Source: Methylocystis sp.
GTDB taxonomy: Bacteria > Pseudomonadota > Alphaproteobacteria > Rhizobiales > Beijerinckiaceae
DNA: 64,000 bases
Assembly (NCBI GenBank): GCA_020252485.1
Contig: JADCCX010000030.1
Span: 1-64,000, forward strand
Direction: 5' to 3'
The notes beneath the pieces are model-generated. The model was given only the letters and a program-made list of their open reading frames with translations, made no database searches and had not been told where the DNA came from. Each line of letters starts with the position of its first letter. Positions within the stretch are counted from its first letter, which is position 1. The translations under genes were made by a program, and so were the position numbers. This document shows positions 7,583 through 17,249 of the stretch, piece by piece.

Positions 7583-7791
7583 GGGGTTGCGCTGTGCGGG
7601 GCTTAAATGTCACCAGACCGAGGGGGCAGGGCGTTGCCTCGAAGAACGCATAAGGAGCGGGCAGCTAGACTTTGCGATCAAGGGCAGTGCGAGTCTTTGG
7701 GTCGGGTAGATCGTGACAGTCAACCGTGATCACATCATCAGAAAGCATGTGATGTTGAAAGTGCAATTATGGCTGACATCGCGATATACTC
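7583..7791. other. junction between repeat cluster and AT-rich insert
   Basis: Composition falls from GC-rich to AT-rich across this stretch. No gene, tRNA, integrase remnant or clear direct repeat matching the other edge (10488-10524) was found. It contains the 3' flank of the TPR gene. Confidence 0.4.
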
Positions 7792-9438
7792 TTATTCAAT
7801 GCGGTGTATAGGCGAAATTGGGTTTCCATCCGGACCGGCGATGAACCAAGCTTTCTTCTTTTGATCAACGATTAGAGGCTCGGCTGGAAGTAAAATACCC
7901 GCAGAATTAATTATCTCAGCAAGGGAAAACATCTCTTTCTTTTCTAATTTTTGATGAATTCTACGAAGTGTTTCACGCGCTGGAACAGCTTGACCGTAGC
8001 GCTTGGCAGCGCTGCAAGCCTCTTTCAGTATTTGAACCAATTCTTCATCATTTGAATTTAATGCCTCTTCAGCATAATAGGCATATGCAGTAGCGAAAGC
8101 CAACATAGCCCCCAACCTTTGAAAACCAGCAAGAGCTTCCCTATAATAATTTTTAGCTATTTGTGATTGCCCACTTCGAAAGGCTATAAGCCCTCTATTA
8201 GCCGTAATGTAATATTTATGCAAATAGTCAGTAGAAATCACGTATAACCGATCAAAGATGGAGTTCGCATCAGCAAATTTTCCTATACTAGACAGAGCAA
8301 AAGCCTTTGTTAGCTGAAGATCGATATTTTTTTTGTCAATTAATAGCCCTTGGTCACATAGCTCGATAGATCTCTCAAATTCACCAATCATTCCACTTAT
8401 TGAAGCAGAAAACTGTATTGGTCGAATCGAATAAGGCTCTTCCTGTAGCCATGCGCTAGATCGCGATAATGATGAAACTAGCCACCCATTTTCATAGTCC
8501 CGATATGCCGATGCTTCATTCTCTGCAGTAGCTCGAGAAGTCTGATTTGTCGAGGCAATGATATCAATGCCGACCTTTGGTCCAGCCCAAGCAGCTTGTG
8601 CAAGCGAATTTCCGGTGGGATCTTCCATGCTACGATCAAATAAGCGCCTCAGACGTTTACGATTGGCTCCCAATTCAAGCGTGGCGAGTGCCCCAGCAAG
8701 CTCCGAAATATGACGAGGATGCCGTTGATCACTCTCAATCATTTCGGCCCCTCTCTTTGTTAGCTTGGGGGCTTCGTTTAAAATTTGTCCGACAGAAATC
8801 TCAGCAGCAACAACCCAAGGATCATTTTTTGAACTATCACTTCTGATCAATATCCTGTGCGCTCTATCTATTTCACCTACATGCACGTAGAAGCGTGTAG
8901 CCGCACGAAGAACATGACGATTGTTTGGAGAAAGTTGAAGTGCAACACTTACAGAGCGCTTGGCATTATCGATGTGTCCCTTCGACGTTTGCTCAAGTGC
9001 TAAATCAATCCAAGCTATAGGATTTCTCTGATTTAAATTAATAAGTTCTCGAAATTTTAGTTGTGTTCGATTTAATTCCTTTTGATATTTTGCTGGTATT
9101 AAAGCCTTCTTGCCAATCCGACGAAGAACAGTTGCTGCTTGATCCTTTGTGATCGATTTTGCGTCACTTTCGTCGGATAATAAACGGATAGCAGATTGCT
9201 CAGCTTCTAAAAGGCGGTTGACGACTAGTGCAGTTTCAACGAGTTCGGCATCAGATATCAAGTTTGGATTAGTTTTTACATTATTTAACTTTATTTCGAA
9301 TTCATTAGTCTTATTGATCCCAAATGTCTCATTTCCAAGCATGCTATGCGATAGCTCATTTAATTGTAACGTTGTTGCAAATCGCCTCCAGCGCGGAATT
9401 AATAGGCGCCGTGAAGGTAAAGCTGAAGCTTGTGTCAT
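7792..9438 (-). CDS. TPR-repeat protein coupled to a protein kinase
   Basis: 548 aa, soluble, with no signal peptide or membrane segment. Helical TPR-like pairs are visible at about residues 142-195 (AWIDLALEQTSKGHIDNAKR... then RHVLRAATRFYVHVGEIDRA), 340-400 (GMIGEFERSIELCDQGL; LTKAFALSSIGKFADANSIF) and 405-450 (ITANRGLIAFRSGQSQIAKN). The N-terminal 30 residues are basic (RRLLIPRWRRF). The extreme C-terminus (AWFIAGPDGNP) does not match a domain I know. Its ATG overlaps the kinase stop by four bases, so the two are translated together. Base composition and codon use are much more AT-rich than neighbours, indicating horizontal acquisition. Function unknown; scaffold or kinase-target roles are inference. 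Confidence 0.75.
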   Translation of the reverse strand: MTQASALPSRRLLIPRWRRFATTLQLNELSHSMLGNETFGINKTNEFEIKLNNVKTNPNLISDAELVETALVVNRLLEAEQSAIRLLSDESDAKSITKDQAATVLRRIGKKALIPAKYQKELNRTQLKFRELINLNQRNPIAWIDLALEQTSKGHIDNAKRSVSVALQLSPNNRHVLRAATRFYVHVGEIDRAHRILIRSDSSKNDPWVVAAEISVGQILNEAPKLTKRGAEMIESDQRHPRHISELAGALATLELGANRKRLRRLFDRSMEDPTGNSLAQAAWAGPKVGIDIIASTNQTSRATAENEASAYRDYENGWLVSSLSRSSAWLQEEPYSIRPIQFSASISGMIGEFERSIELCDQGLLIDKKNIDLQLTKAFALSSIGKFADANSIFDRLYVISTDYLHKYYITANRGLIAFRSGQSQIAKNYYREALAGFQRLGAMLAFATAYAYYAEEALNSNDEELVQILKEACSAAKRYGQAVPARETLRRIHQKLEKKEMFSLAEIINSAGILLPAEPLIVDQKKKAWFIAGPDGNPISPIHRIE

Positions 9439-10487
9439 GCCGACACTGTCCGAACCCGCGCTCTAAATTGGGTTTCCTTCTTTATTCTATCTAGTCTTGA
9501 TACGTATCTCTCAAGTGAGTATTGTTGGTGTTTTGAAACACCGCGTCGTAAGCCACGGAGCTTGATATCTGGATTACATAACTCCTCAATTATACTTATT
9601 AATTCTTGTGGTACATTATCGTCGAAGCCATTTTTTATGTCATTTATAACCTGAGAAAAAGAATTTTGGAGATATGGTACAATTTCTTCATACGTACCTT
9701 GCCACACAGAAGGGTGGAATTGTTGGTCTAAGTGATGGAAAAGTGAAGCAGTAACATTAGCGCCCAGAAACATGAATACTATGAGATTGCCGAGTAGATA
9801 CATATCGCACCCAAAGCGACGTACGATAAATTCTGGGTCCGTATATCCATATAGTAATTCTGGAGGTGCGTAGGTTCGATCACCGGCTATGCGGTTGTTA
9901 TCGTGGGCTATTGACATCCCTTTTCGTGAAGCTCTTCCAAAATCAGCAATTTTCGACATGTTGTTTTTGTATAATAAAATATTAGATGGTTTTAAATCCT
10001 GATGGGCAATCATTTCTCTGTGAACTTGATGTAGACCAAGCGCTACATCAAATATAATATTTAAACACCACACTGAATCTTTTGCATTGGTTTTACTCAT
10101 TTGAATGCGAATATCCCCCTGAGCTTTTTCAAATATCAAATAATATACGCGACCCTCTATTTCTGACATTTTTGGGATGTTTATAAATCCCTCTGCTATG
10201 GCGACGACAATGTTAGACAGTTTCCGATCCTTGCAATGCTTTAGTAAATCTCTTTCATGTGTATAAGATGCTATGAGTTTAGGAATTATTTCTAAAGTAT
10301 TATGAGGGTTACTAAAGGCATCGGAGAAATCGAATGCCTTTAAGAATCCTTCTCTCTCTCCATTTCTAACGAGGTAGCCATGAGAAAAATGTCCACCCGT
10401 TGCATCTGTCGGCCGATTCTGTCGTTTTGTCACGACCCATCCATCGGATAGTTCTAGTCCCTCAAGTTGCTCAGCTGCTGACGCCAC
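9435..10487 (-). CDS. Hanks-type Ser/Thr protein kinase
   Basis: 350 aa, starting at a GTG preceded by GAGGGAG. The kinase core is complete: Gly-rich loop GGHFSHG (31-37), catalytic lysine in FLKAF (K50), alpha-C glutamate candidate E78, catalytic loop HQDLKPSN (D164, K166, N169), Mg-binding DFG (182-184), APPE (207-210) and the structural Asp of GCDMYLLG (D228). The HRD arginine is Gln. No transmembrane helix, PASTA or other sensory domain; about 80 residues follow the core. It lies 37 bases behind nrdJ on the same strand and its stop overlaps the TPR gene start. AT-rich composition marks it as foreign. Likely an active cytosolic kinase; signal and substrate unknown. Confidence 0.85.
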   Translation of the reverse strand: MASAAEQLEGLELSDGWVVTKRQNRPTDATGGHFSHGYLVRNGEREGFLKAFDFSDAFSNPHNTLEIIPKLIASYTHERDLLKHCKDRKLSNIVVAIAEGFINIPKMSEIEGRVYYLIFEKAQGDIRIQMSKTNAKDSVWCLNIIFDVALGLHQVHREMIAHQDLKPSNILLYKNNMSKIADFGRASRKGMSIAHDNNRIAGDRTYAPPELLYGYTDPEFIVRRFGCDMYLLGNLIVFMFLGANVTASLFHHLDQQFHPSVWQGTYEEIVPYLQNSFSQVINDIKNGFDDNVPQELISIIEELCNPDIKLRGLRRGVSKHQQYSLERYVSRLDRIKKETQFRARVRTVSA

Positions 10488-10524
10488 AGATTATACTCCC
10501 TCGAATTTATATAAGATTTGCCCC

Positions 10525-13500
10525 TCAACTGCACCCCGTCGTGGCCCCACAGGTCTCACACTTCTTGCACGTCCCGTTCTGCACCAGCGTCATGTTCTGG
10601 CATTCGGGGCAGGCTTCGCCGAGATAGCCCTTCATCTTGGCGATGGCGCGTGGGTCCTGCTGGGGGGCGGTTTCGGCCAGCTTCACCGCGGGCTGGAAGA
10701 GCGCCTCGACACCCTTCACCTCCAGCGGCTCGGCCTTCAGCGCCGTGGCTCCCAGGAAGGAGAACACCTGCGCCCCGCCGGTGGCCTCCGCCTGCATCTG
10801 CGTCTGGCCGGTCACGGGCGTGCCGCCGGTCATCTGCCCGCCGGGCAGCGACTGGAAGTTGGTGGCGCGGCCGCGCGTCAGGCCCTTGGAGACGACGCGC
10901 TGGGCGGAAGCGCCCGGCCCGTTGCTGTCGTCGCGGGCCTGTGCGGCGGCGTTCACCTCGTCGGGCTGCACATGGGCCAGATCGTTGCGGCCGAGATAGC
11001 TGATGGCGAGCTCGCGGAAGATGTAATCAAGGATCGACGACGACATCTTGATCGTGTCGTTGCCCTGCACCAGGCCCGCAGGCTCGAATTTGGTGAAGGT
11101 GAAGGTCTCGACATATTCCTCCAGCGGCACGCCGTATTGCAGGCCGAGCGACACCGCGATAGCGAAGTTGTTGAGCAGCGCGCGCAGCGTCGCGCCCTCC
11201 TTGTTCATGTCGATGAAGATCTCGCCAAGCCGGCCATCCTCATATTCGCCGGTGCGCAGGAAGACGGTGTGCCCGCCCACCTTCGCCTTCTGGGTGTAGC
11301 CCTTGCGGCGGGACGGCAGCTTCTCCTGCTCGCGGATGTGCTTCTCGATGATGCGCTCCACGATCCGCTCGGTGATTGTGACGGCGCGCTGCGCCATCGG
11401 CTGGGCGACGAGCGCCTCCACCGCGTCATCGGCTTCCTCGGCGTCGTCCTCGATGAGGGCGGCGTTCAGCGGCTGCGAGAGCTTGGAGCCGTCGCGGTAG
11501 AGCGCGTTCGCCTTCAGCGCCAGTTTCCAGGAGAGCATATAGGCGCTCTTGCAATCCTCGACGGTCGCCTCGTTCGGCATGTTGATCGTCTTGGAGATCG
11601 CGCCGGAGATGAAGGGCTGCGCCGCCGCCATCATGCGGATGTGGCTGTCCACCGAGAGATAGCGCTTGCCGAGCTTGCCGCAGGGGTTGGCGCAATCGAA
11701 GACGGCGTAATGCTCCTTCTTCAGGTGCGGCGCGCCTTCCAGCGTCATCGCCCCGCAGACATGCACATTCGCCATTTCGATCTCGGCCTTGGAGAAGCCG
11801 AGGAAGGGGAGAAGCTCGAAGGCGGGATCATCGAGCTTTTCCGAAGGCACGCCGAGCTTCGCCATCAGGGCCTCGCCCAGCGCCCATTTGTTGAAGACAA
11901 ACTTGATGTCGAAGGCGGAGGGAAGCGTGGTCTCGAGCTTCTCAAGCTCGGCGTCATCGAAGCCCCGGGCGCTGAGCGTCGCATGGTTGACGCCCGGCGA
12001 TTGCCGGAGCGAGCCATGGCCGACGGCATAGGCCTCGATCTCGGCGATATCCGCCTCGCGGTAGCCGAGCGCGCGGAGCGCCTCCGGCACGGCGCGGTTG
12101 ATGATCTTGAAATAGCCGCCGCCGGCGAGCTTCTTGAACTTCACCAGCGCGAAATCGGGCTCGATGCCGGTGGTGTCGCAATCCATCACGAGGCCGATCG
12201 TGCCGGTGGGCGCAATCACGGTCGCCTGCGCATTGCGGTAGCCGTGCTGTTCGCCCTTGGCGAGCGCCCGGTCCCAGGCGGCGCGGGCATGCTCGACCAG
12301 CCGCTGGTCAGGGTTGGATTTGGCATCCATCGGCACCGGCGCGACGGCCAGGCCCTCGTAGCCCGCGGCTTCGCCATAGGCGGCGCGGCGGTGGTTGCGG
12401 ATCACGCGCAGCATGTTCTTCGCATTGGCCTTATAGCCGGGGAAGGGGCCAAGCTCCTTGGCCATCTCGGCCGAGGTCTCGTAGGAGACGCCCGTCATGA
12501 TGGCGGTGAGAGCGCCCGCGATGGCGCGGCCCTCGTCCGAATCATAGGAGAGGCCGAGCGTCATCAGCAGCCCGCCGATATTGGCGTAGCCAAGGCCGAG
12601 CGTGCGGTATTCGTAGGACAGCTGCGCAATCTCCTTCGAGGGGAATTGCGCCATGGTCACGGAGATTTCCAGCACCATCGTCCACAGCCGGACGGCATGC
12701 TCGTAATGCGCGATCTCGACCTTGCGGGCCGCCTTGTCGAAGAACTGCAGCAGGTTCAGCGAGGCGAGATTGCAGGCCGTATCGTCGAGGAACATGTATT
12801 CCGAACACGGGTTCGAGGCGCGGATCGGGCCGGCCGCCGGGCAGGTGTGCCAGTCGTTCATCGTCGTGTTGAAATGCAGGCCCGGATCGGCGGAGGCCCA
12901 GGCGGCATAGCCGATCTTCTCCCAGAGATCGCGGGCCTTCAGCGTCTTCATCACCCGGCCGTCTCGGCGGGCAGTCAGGCTCCAGTCGCCATCGGTCTCG
13001 ACGGCGCGCAGGAAATCGTCCTTGAGCGAGACGGAATTGTTGGAGTTCTGGCCGGAGACGGTGAGATAGGCCTCCGAATCCCAGTCGGTGTCATAGACAT
13101 CGAAGGAGATGTCCTTGTAGCCCTGCCTGGCGAACTGGATGACGCGCTTGATATAGTTGTCGGGGATCATCACCCGGCGCGCCATCTTGATCTCGCGCTT
13201 GAGGGCGGGGTTCTTCTCGGGATCGAAGCAGGAATCGCCCGGGCCGTCGCAATTGATGCAGGCCTTCATGATGGCCGTCATGTGCTTCTTGGCGAGCTTC
13301 GAGCCGGTGACGAGGGCGGCGACCTTCTGCTCCTCCTTCACCTTCCAGTCGATATAGGTCTCGATATCGGGATGGTCGGCATCGACGACAACCATCTTGG
13401 CGGCGCGCCGCGTCGTGCCGCCGGATTTGATCGCGCCGGCCGCCCGGTCGCCGATCTTGAGGAAGCTCATCAGGCCGGAGGAGCGGCCGCCGCCCGAAAG

Positions 13501-14232
13501 CTTCTCGCCCTCGCCGCGCAGGCGGCTGAAATTCGAGCCGGTGCCCGAACCATATTTGAACAAGCGCGCCTCGCGCACCCACAGATCCATGATCCCGCCC
13601 TCGTTGACGAGGTCGTCCTGCACGCCCTGGATGAAGCAGGCATGCGGCTGCGGATGCTCATAGGATGACTTGGACTTCGTCAGCTTGCCGGTCTTGAAGT
13701 CGACGTAATAATGGCCCTGCGACGGCCCATCGATGCCATAGGCCCAGTGCAGGCCGGTGTTGAACCATTGCGGCGAGTTGGGCGCGACCATCTGGTTGGC
13801 CAGCATGTAGCGCAATTCATCGTAGAAGGCCTGCGCATCGGCATCGCTGTCGAAATAGCCGCCCTTCCAGCCCCAATAGGTCCAGGTGCCGGCCAGGCGG
13901 TCGAAGACCTGCTTCGAGGATGTTTCGCCGATGATGCGCTCCTTCTCGGGAAGCGCGGCGAGAGCGGCTTCATCGGCGACGGAACGCCAGAGGAAGGAGG
14001 GGACATCATTCTCCTCGATCTTTTTCAGGCGCGCCGGAACGCCGGCCTTGCGGAAATACTTCTGCGCCAGCACATCGCTCGCCACCTGCGACCAGGATGC
14101 GGGAACCTCGACATTCTCGAGCTTGAAGACCACCGACCCGTCCGGATTGCGGATTTCGGACTTGGTGAACTGGAAGGTCATGGCCGCGTAGGGGCACTGG
14201 CCGACGGTGGTGTAGTGACGCTCGATGCGCAT
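10525..14232 (-). CDS. nrdJ: adenosylcobalamin-dependent (class II) ribonucleotide reductase
   Basis: 1235 aa, the long alphaproteobacterial form. It reduces ribonucleotides to deoxyribonucleotides using an adenosylcobalamin-derived thiyl radical, oxygen-independent. Visible features are [25 protein letters not shown], the [21 protein letters not shown] block with an active-site cysteine, [23 protein letters not shown], and a C-terminal CPEC...CKKCETCG cluster that matches the zinc-ribbon/redox-cysteine tail of this class. The start at 14232 gives [16 protein letters not shown], a typical beginning. Two NrdR boxes lie 257-302 bases upstream. The kinase-TPR pair sits directly behind it and could be read through from it. 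Confidence 0.97.
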   Translation of the reverse strand: MRIERHYTTVGQCPYAAMTFQFTKSEIRNPDGSVVFKLENVEVPASWSQVASDVLAQKYFRKAGVPARLKKIEENDVPSFLWRSVADEAALAALPEKERIIGETSSKQVFDRLAGTWTYWGWKGGYFDSDADAQAFYDELRYMLANQMVAPNSPQWFNTGLHWAYGIDGPSQGHYYVDFKTGKLTKSKSSYEHPQPHACFIQGVQDDLVNEGGIMDLWVREARLFKYGSGTGSNFSRLRGEGEKLSGGGRSSGLMSFLKIGDRAAGAIKSGGTTRRAAKMVVVDADHPDIETYIDWKVKEEQKVAALVTGSKLAKKHMTAIMKACINCDGPGDSCFDPEKNPALKREIKMARRVMIPDNYIKRVIQFARQGYKDISFDVYDTDWDSEAYLTVSGQNSNNSVSLKDDFLRAVETDGDWSLTARRDGRVMKTLKARDLWEKIGYAAWASADPGLHFNTTMNDWHTCPAAGPIRASNPCSEYMFLDDTACNLASLNLLQFFDKAARKVEIAHYEHAVRLWTMVLEISVTMAQFPSKEIAQLSYEYRTLGLGYANIGGLLMTLGLSYDSDEGRAIAGALTAIMTGVSYETSAEMAKELGPFPGYKANAKNMLRVIRNHRRAAYGEAAGYEGLAVAPVPMDAKSNPDQRLVEHARAAWDRALAKGEQHGYRNAQATVIAPTGTIGLVMDCDTTGIEPDFALVKFKKLAGGGYFKIINRAVPEALRALGYREADIAEIEAYAVGHGSLRQSPGVNHATLSARGFDDAELEKLETTLPSAFDIKFVFNKWALGEALMAKLGVPSEKLDDPAFELLPFLGFSKAEIEMANVHVCGAMTLEGAPHLKKEHYAVFDCANPCGKLGKRYLSVDSHIRMMAAAQPFISGAISKTINMPNEATVEDCKSAYMLSWKLALKANALYRDGSKLSQPLNAALIEDDAEEADDAVEALVAQPMAQRAVTITERIVERIIEKHIREQEKLPSRRKGYTQKAKVGGHTVFLRTGEYEDGRLGEIFIDMNKEGATLRALLNNFAIAVSLGLQYGVPLEEYVETFTFTKFEPAGLVQGNDTIKMSSSILDYIFRELAISYLGRNDLAHVQPDEVNAAAQARDDSNGPGASAQRVVSKGLTRGRATNFQSLPGGQMTGGTPVTGQTQMQAEATGGAQVFSFLGATALKAEPLEVKGVEALFQPAVKLAETAPQQDPRAIAKMKGYLGEACPECQNMTLVQNGTCKKCETCGATTGCS

Positions 14233-14891
14233 CGAATGATTTCCCTTGCGTTATACGGGGCGATCATTGCCGCCCGCCGGATTGCCTCTTCCGGCTCCTG
14301 TTTGATTGAATACGCCCACGCGTTCTGACACGACGCTTGAAAACGATGCCGGACGCACAGCACTCTGTTCGGGCCGCTTCCGCTGCCCGCTCGGACGCTC
14401 GCGCTTTTCTGGAAACTCTGGCGGAGGTCGCCCCACCGCCTTGGCTTCTGCCGGTATGGGTGCAGTTAGCCACCGATCGCTCCGGGCGTCAAGATATAGT
14501 GTGCTGGCAAAGCCCTTGAATCTATATCTTGTGCGGCCCTGTGAAGGATGGGGACAATTTGAAACTTTCCATTAACCCTATGAATCACTTGGAGAATCTG
14601 CGCGCCACTTCACGTGGCGCTTCAACAGGATACCGGGCAGCGGCCTGAAAACAGCGTAAACGAAAGACGCAACATCTAGTGCCTCGTTAATCCTTGCTTT
14701 ACAATTCCTGTGGCGTGAGGCAGGCGCGCCCCGTTTCGGTAAGCTGTTGAAATCACATCGGCGTCAGGCGGCTGTCTTCGAATCGACACAATCCGGCGGG
14801 CGTTCTGGGAACTTGCGCCATGCGAGCCGCCGATTCGCGGATTTTGGGCGATTTGCTGCTGAGCGCGCTCCTCATCGTAACGCAATTCAGT
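14233..14891. other. long nrdJ upstream region
   Basis: Apart from the NrdR boxes it contains a perfect 7-base-stem hairpin at 14602-14620 without a T-run. No gene is supported on either strand, and nothing resembling a cobalamin riboswitch (B12 box, multi-helix core) was recognised in the 5' leader. Confidence 0.4.
14489..14534 (-). promoter_or_regulatory. tandem NrdR boxes upstream of nrdJ
   Basis: Read on the minus strand, two sequences match the NrdR box consensus acaCwAtATaTwGtgt: ACAAGATATAGATT (14519-14534) and ACACTATATCTTGA (14489-14504). Their starts are 30 bases apart, close to the three-helical-turn spacing known for functional NrdR pairs. NrdR is the ATP/dATP-sensing repressor of ribonucleotide reductase genes. 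Confidence 0.75.
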
Positions 14892-14984
14892 GCGTCATGC
14901 CCGTGCTTGACACGGGCATCCACGCTTTCTCGCACGATAAAATGTGGATGGCCGGGTCAAGCCCGGCCAGGACGATCGGGCATC
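14892..14984. repeat. dispersed inverted repeat (CCGTGCTTGACACGGGCATCC type)
   Basis: Outer arms ATCCACGC/GTGGAT and inner stems CCCGTGCTTGACACGGG and GGCCGGGTCAAGCCCGGCC form two hairpins. The CGGGCTTGACCCGG motif is a frequent intergenic element in Hyphomicrobiales. Confidence 0.65.
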
Positions 14985-15085
14985 GTGGCAATTCAAGACG
15001 TCATGCCCTGCCACGACGGATACATCCGAATCTCCCTAACATCACACGAACCCGCGTAGTTTCCCCAAATCCCTGACTGCTTGGC

Positions 15086-15892
15086 TTGCGCTATGATGGA
15101 ACCGCGCCATGGTGGCGTTTTGGAACGCATCTTTTGCATCCGGCCATTCTCATCTTCGACGCCTTCCTCGCGGTGCATGTCGTCGCTGGCGCCATCGGTC
15201 TGGTGACGTTCTGGTTGCCGGTCGTCGGGCGCAAGGGCAGCGAGTCCCACAAGCGCTGGGGCCGGGTGTTTGCCCGCTGCATCATGACGGCAGGGCTCTG
15301 CGCCATGGGGATGAGCCTGCTTTCGCTGGGCTGGCCGCTCGAAACCCATCCGAAAATGACCGATGCGGCTCTGGTGCAAGCCCTCTTCGGCTGGATGATG
15401 CTTTATCTCGCCATCCTGACGGTCAGTCTGGTCTGGCACGGCCTGAAGGCAGTGGAATTAAAGGCGGACCACCAGGCGCACCGGCGATGGTTCCCTGTCC
15501 TGCTGCAGGCGAGCGTGATTGTTGCGGCCCTGAATTGCGCGATCCGAGGGTTTCTGATCGGTCAGCCGCTGATGATGGGGATCGCCGTCATCGGCGTCGC
15601 CTCTGCGGTGACCAATCTCTGGTTCATCGCCACGCCCGCGCCCTGGCGGATGCAATACCTGATCGAGCATTTCAAGGCGCTCGTGGGGGCCGGCATCTCT
15701 GTCTATACGGCGTTCTTCGCCTTCGGCGCTGTTCGTCTGCATCCCAAAAGCGCTTTTGATCCGCTGCTTTGGGCCACGCCCTGCACGATCGGGCTGTCCA
15801 TCATCATCTGGCATTGGTGGAAGGCGCAGAAGGTCAAGCGCCAGCAGGCCGATCGCATCAGGCAGCGGGACGCGGCCGCACTCGGCACATGA
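15086..15892 (+). CDS. polytopic membrane protein, unknown function
   Basis: 268 aa from a TTG at 15086; a later TTG at 15134, just before the first helix, is an equally possible start because no ATG lies at the beginning of the coding-like part. About seven hydrophobic segments are visible, including FDAFLAVHVVAGAIGLVTFW, CIMTAGLCAMGMSLLSLGW and ALFGWMMLYLAILTVSLVW. A conserved-looking KRWGRVF loop follows helix one, as in DUF2306-like membrane proteins, but the match is weak. The C-terminus is basic and cytosolic. It stands alone and converges with the P450 gene. Confidence 0.65.
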   Translation: MRYDGTAPWWRFGTHLLHPAILIFDAFLAVHVVAGAIGLVTFWLPVVGRKGSESHKRWGRVFARCIMTAGLCAMGMSLLSLGWPLETHPKMTDAALVQALFGWMMLYLAILTVSLVWHGLKAVELKADHQAHRRWFPVLLQASVIVAALNCAIRGFLIGQPLMMGIAVIGVASAVTNLWFIATPAPWRMQYLIEHFKALVGAGISVYTAFFAFGAVRLHPKSAFDPLLWATPCTIGLSIIIWHWWKAQKVKRQQADRIRQRDAAALGT

Positions 15893-17243
15893 TCTCGCGG
15901 GCTGGGCGCGTCGTCAGCCGCGCCACGGGTCTGACGCGCTCGGCATCCATGGCTTCGAGATCGTAGCGCTGCACCAGCCGCGACAAGATCAGGCTGGCCT
16001 CGACGGTGGCAAAAGCGGCGCCGACGCAGATGCGCGGTCCAAGTCCGAAGGGCATATAGGTGCCGGGCCTCACCTCGCCTTCGCGATCAGACGAAAAACG
16101 GTCCGGATCGAAACGATCCGCCGCTGGCCAGAAGTCCTGGTTGCGATGGATCGTCCAGGGCGCGATCATGATCATTGTTCCCCGCTTGACCTTGCGGCCG
16201 GCGATCGTGGTCGCTTCCGCCGCCACCCGGGGAATGAAGGTGATGGGCGGATAAAGCCGCAATGTCTCGCGGAAGACGTTGCGGGTGAAGCTGAGCTTCT
16301 TGGTATGCTCGAATGAAATCTCCCCGGCGCCCGCCACCTGCTCAATCTCGCGGCGCATGCGGGCGACAACCGCCGGCTGCTGCGACAGGATGAAGAAGGT
16401 CCAGGTCAGCACGCTGGCGGTCGTCTCGTGACCGGCCAGGAAGAAGACGCCGATCTGGTCGATCAGCTCCTCGCGGCTGAAAGGTTCGCCCGTATCGGGA
16501 TCGCGCGCCGCGATGATCGCGCCGGCGATATCGTCGGCCGCATCGGCGCCTTCCTGCAACCGGTGATCGAGCATCGTGTTGAAATGATCCCGGATCAGCT
16601 TGCAGGCGACCCGCACCTTGGGCGGCTGCACCACCTTGGCGAAGGGCTTGCCGAGGAGCAGCCGCGTCAGCTCGACGCTCGCCACGGATTTCTCGAAGTC
16701 GGTGAAGGCATGGAACACGTCGTTGCCGATGCCGGAATCGAGCGAGCGTGAGAAGATCGTCCGGCAGATGATATCCGCCGTGAGAAAGCTCATGGCCGCA
16801 TCCAGCGAGAACGGTTCTCCGCTTGCCGCGAGATCATCCCAGCGCGAAACACAATCATCCACTGCCGCCGCCATCGAAGCGAAGGCTTGATTGATCCGCA
16901 TATGGGAGAAGGCCGGTTCGATCATGCGCCGCTGCCGCCGCCAGGCCGCCCCATCGGAGACGAAGATCGAATTGCCGACGAGGCCTTCCAGTGCGCCGAC
17001 CATCAGATCGTTCTTCGGAAAATGCTCCTGCGGATTGGCGAGGATCGGGGCGATCTCTTCGGGCGCATTAACGAGCAGGATGCCCCGGCGCGAGCGGCCG
17101 AGCGGGCTGACTTCGGCGCGATAGGCCTGCGCGGGCAGGAGGGTCAGCAGGTCGCGGTCGCCTTTCAGCGCGGCATTGAGCAAGGCGCGTACGGGAGTTG
17201 TCGGCCTTGGCGCGGGCGGGCGATAGAGTTCGGCGGCAGCCAT
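15858..17243 (-). CDS. cytochrome P450
   Basis: 461 aa soluble bacterial-type P450. The I-helix oxygen-activation motif is FLAGHETTAS, the K-helix ExxR is FRETLRLYPP, and the heme loop is PFGLGPRICVGAAFA with the axial cysteine. The length and the PFGLGPRICVG loop resemble CYP102-heme-domain or fatty-acid-hydroxylating families, but no reductase domain is attached. It begins six bases after the FrhB-like gene and must be co-transcribed with it, which suggests that the iron-sulfur flavoprotein acts in the same pathway or supplies electrons. Its last 35 bases overlap the convergent membrane-protein gene. Substrate unknown. Confidence 0.92.
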   Translation of the reverse strand: MAAAELYRPPAPRPTTPVRALLNAALKGDRDLLTLLPAQAYRAEVSPLGRSRRGILLVNAPEEIAPILANPQEHFPKNDLMVGALEGLVGNSIFVSDGAAWRRQRRMIEPAFSHMRINQAFASMAAAVDDCVSRWDDLAASGEPFSLDAAMSFLTADIICRTIFSRSLDSGIGNDVFHAFTDFEKSVASVELTRLLLGKPFAKVVQPPKVRVACKLIRDHFNTMLDHRLQEGADAADDIAGAIIAARDPDTGEPFSREELIDQIGVFFLAGHETTASVLTWTFFILSQQPAVVARMRREIEQVAGAGEISFEHTKKLSFTRNVFRETLRLYPPITFIPRVAAEATTIAGRKVKRGTMIMIAPWTIHRNQDFWPAADRFDPDRFSSDREGEVRPGTYMPFGLGPRICVGAAFATVEASLILSRLVQRYDLEAMDAERVRPVARLTTRPAREIMCRVRPRPAA

Positions 17244-17249
17244 TTTGGA

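Noticed and set aside
7792-10487. kinase-TPR pair as a prophage or integrative element remnant
   Set aside because: No integrase, transposase, terminal repeats or tRNA target is visible at either edge; only the two genes differ in composition.
10972-13668. 898-aa plus-strand open frame
   Set aside because: It is antisense to nrdJ. Its His/Arg/Gly/Ala-rich composition is that of a GC-rich shadow frame and no domain is visible.
14233-14480. cobalamin riboswitch before nrdJ
   Set aside because: No B12 box or adjoining conserved helices could be found; NrdR boxes explain regulation better.
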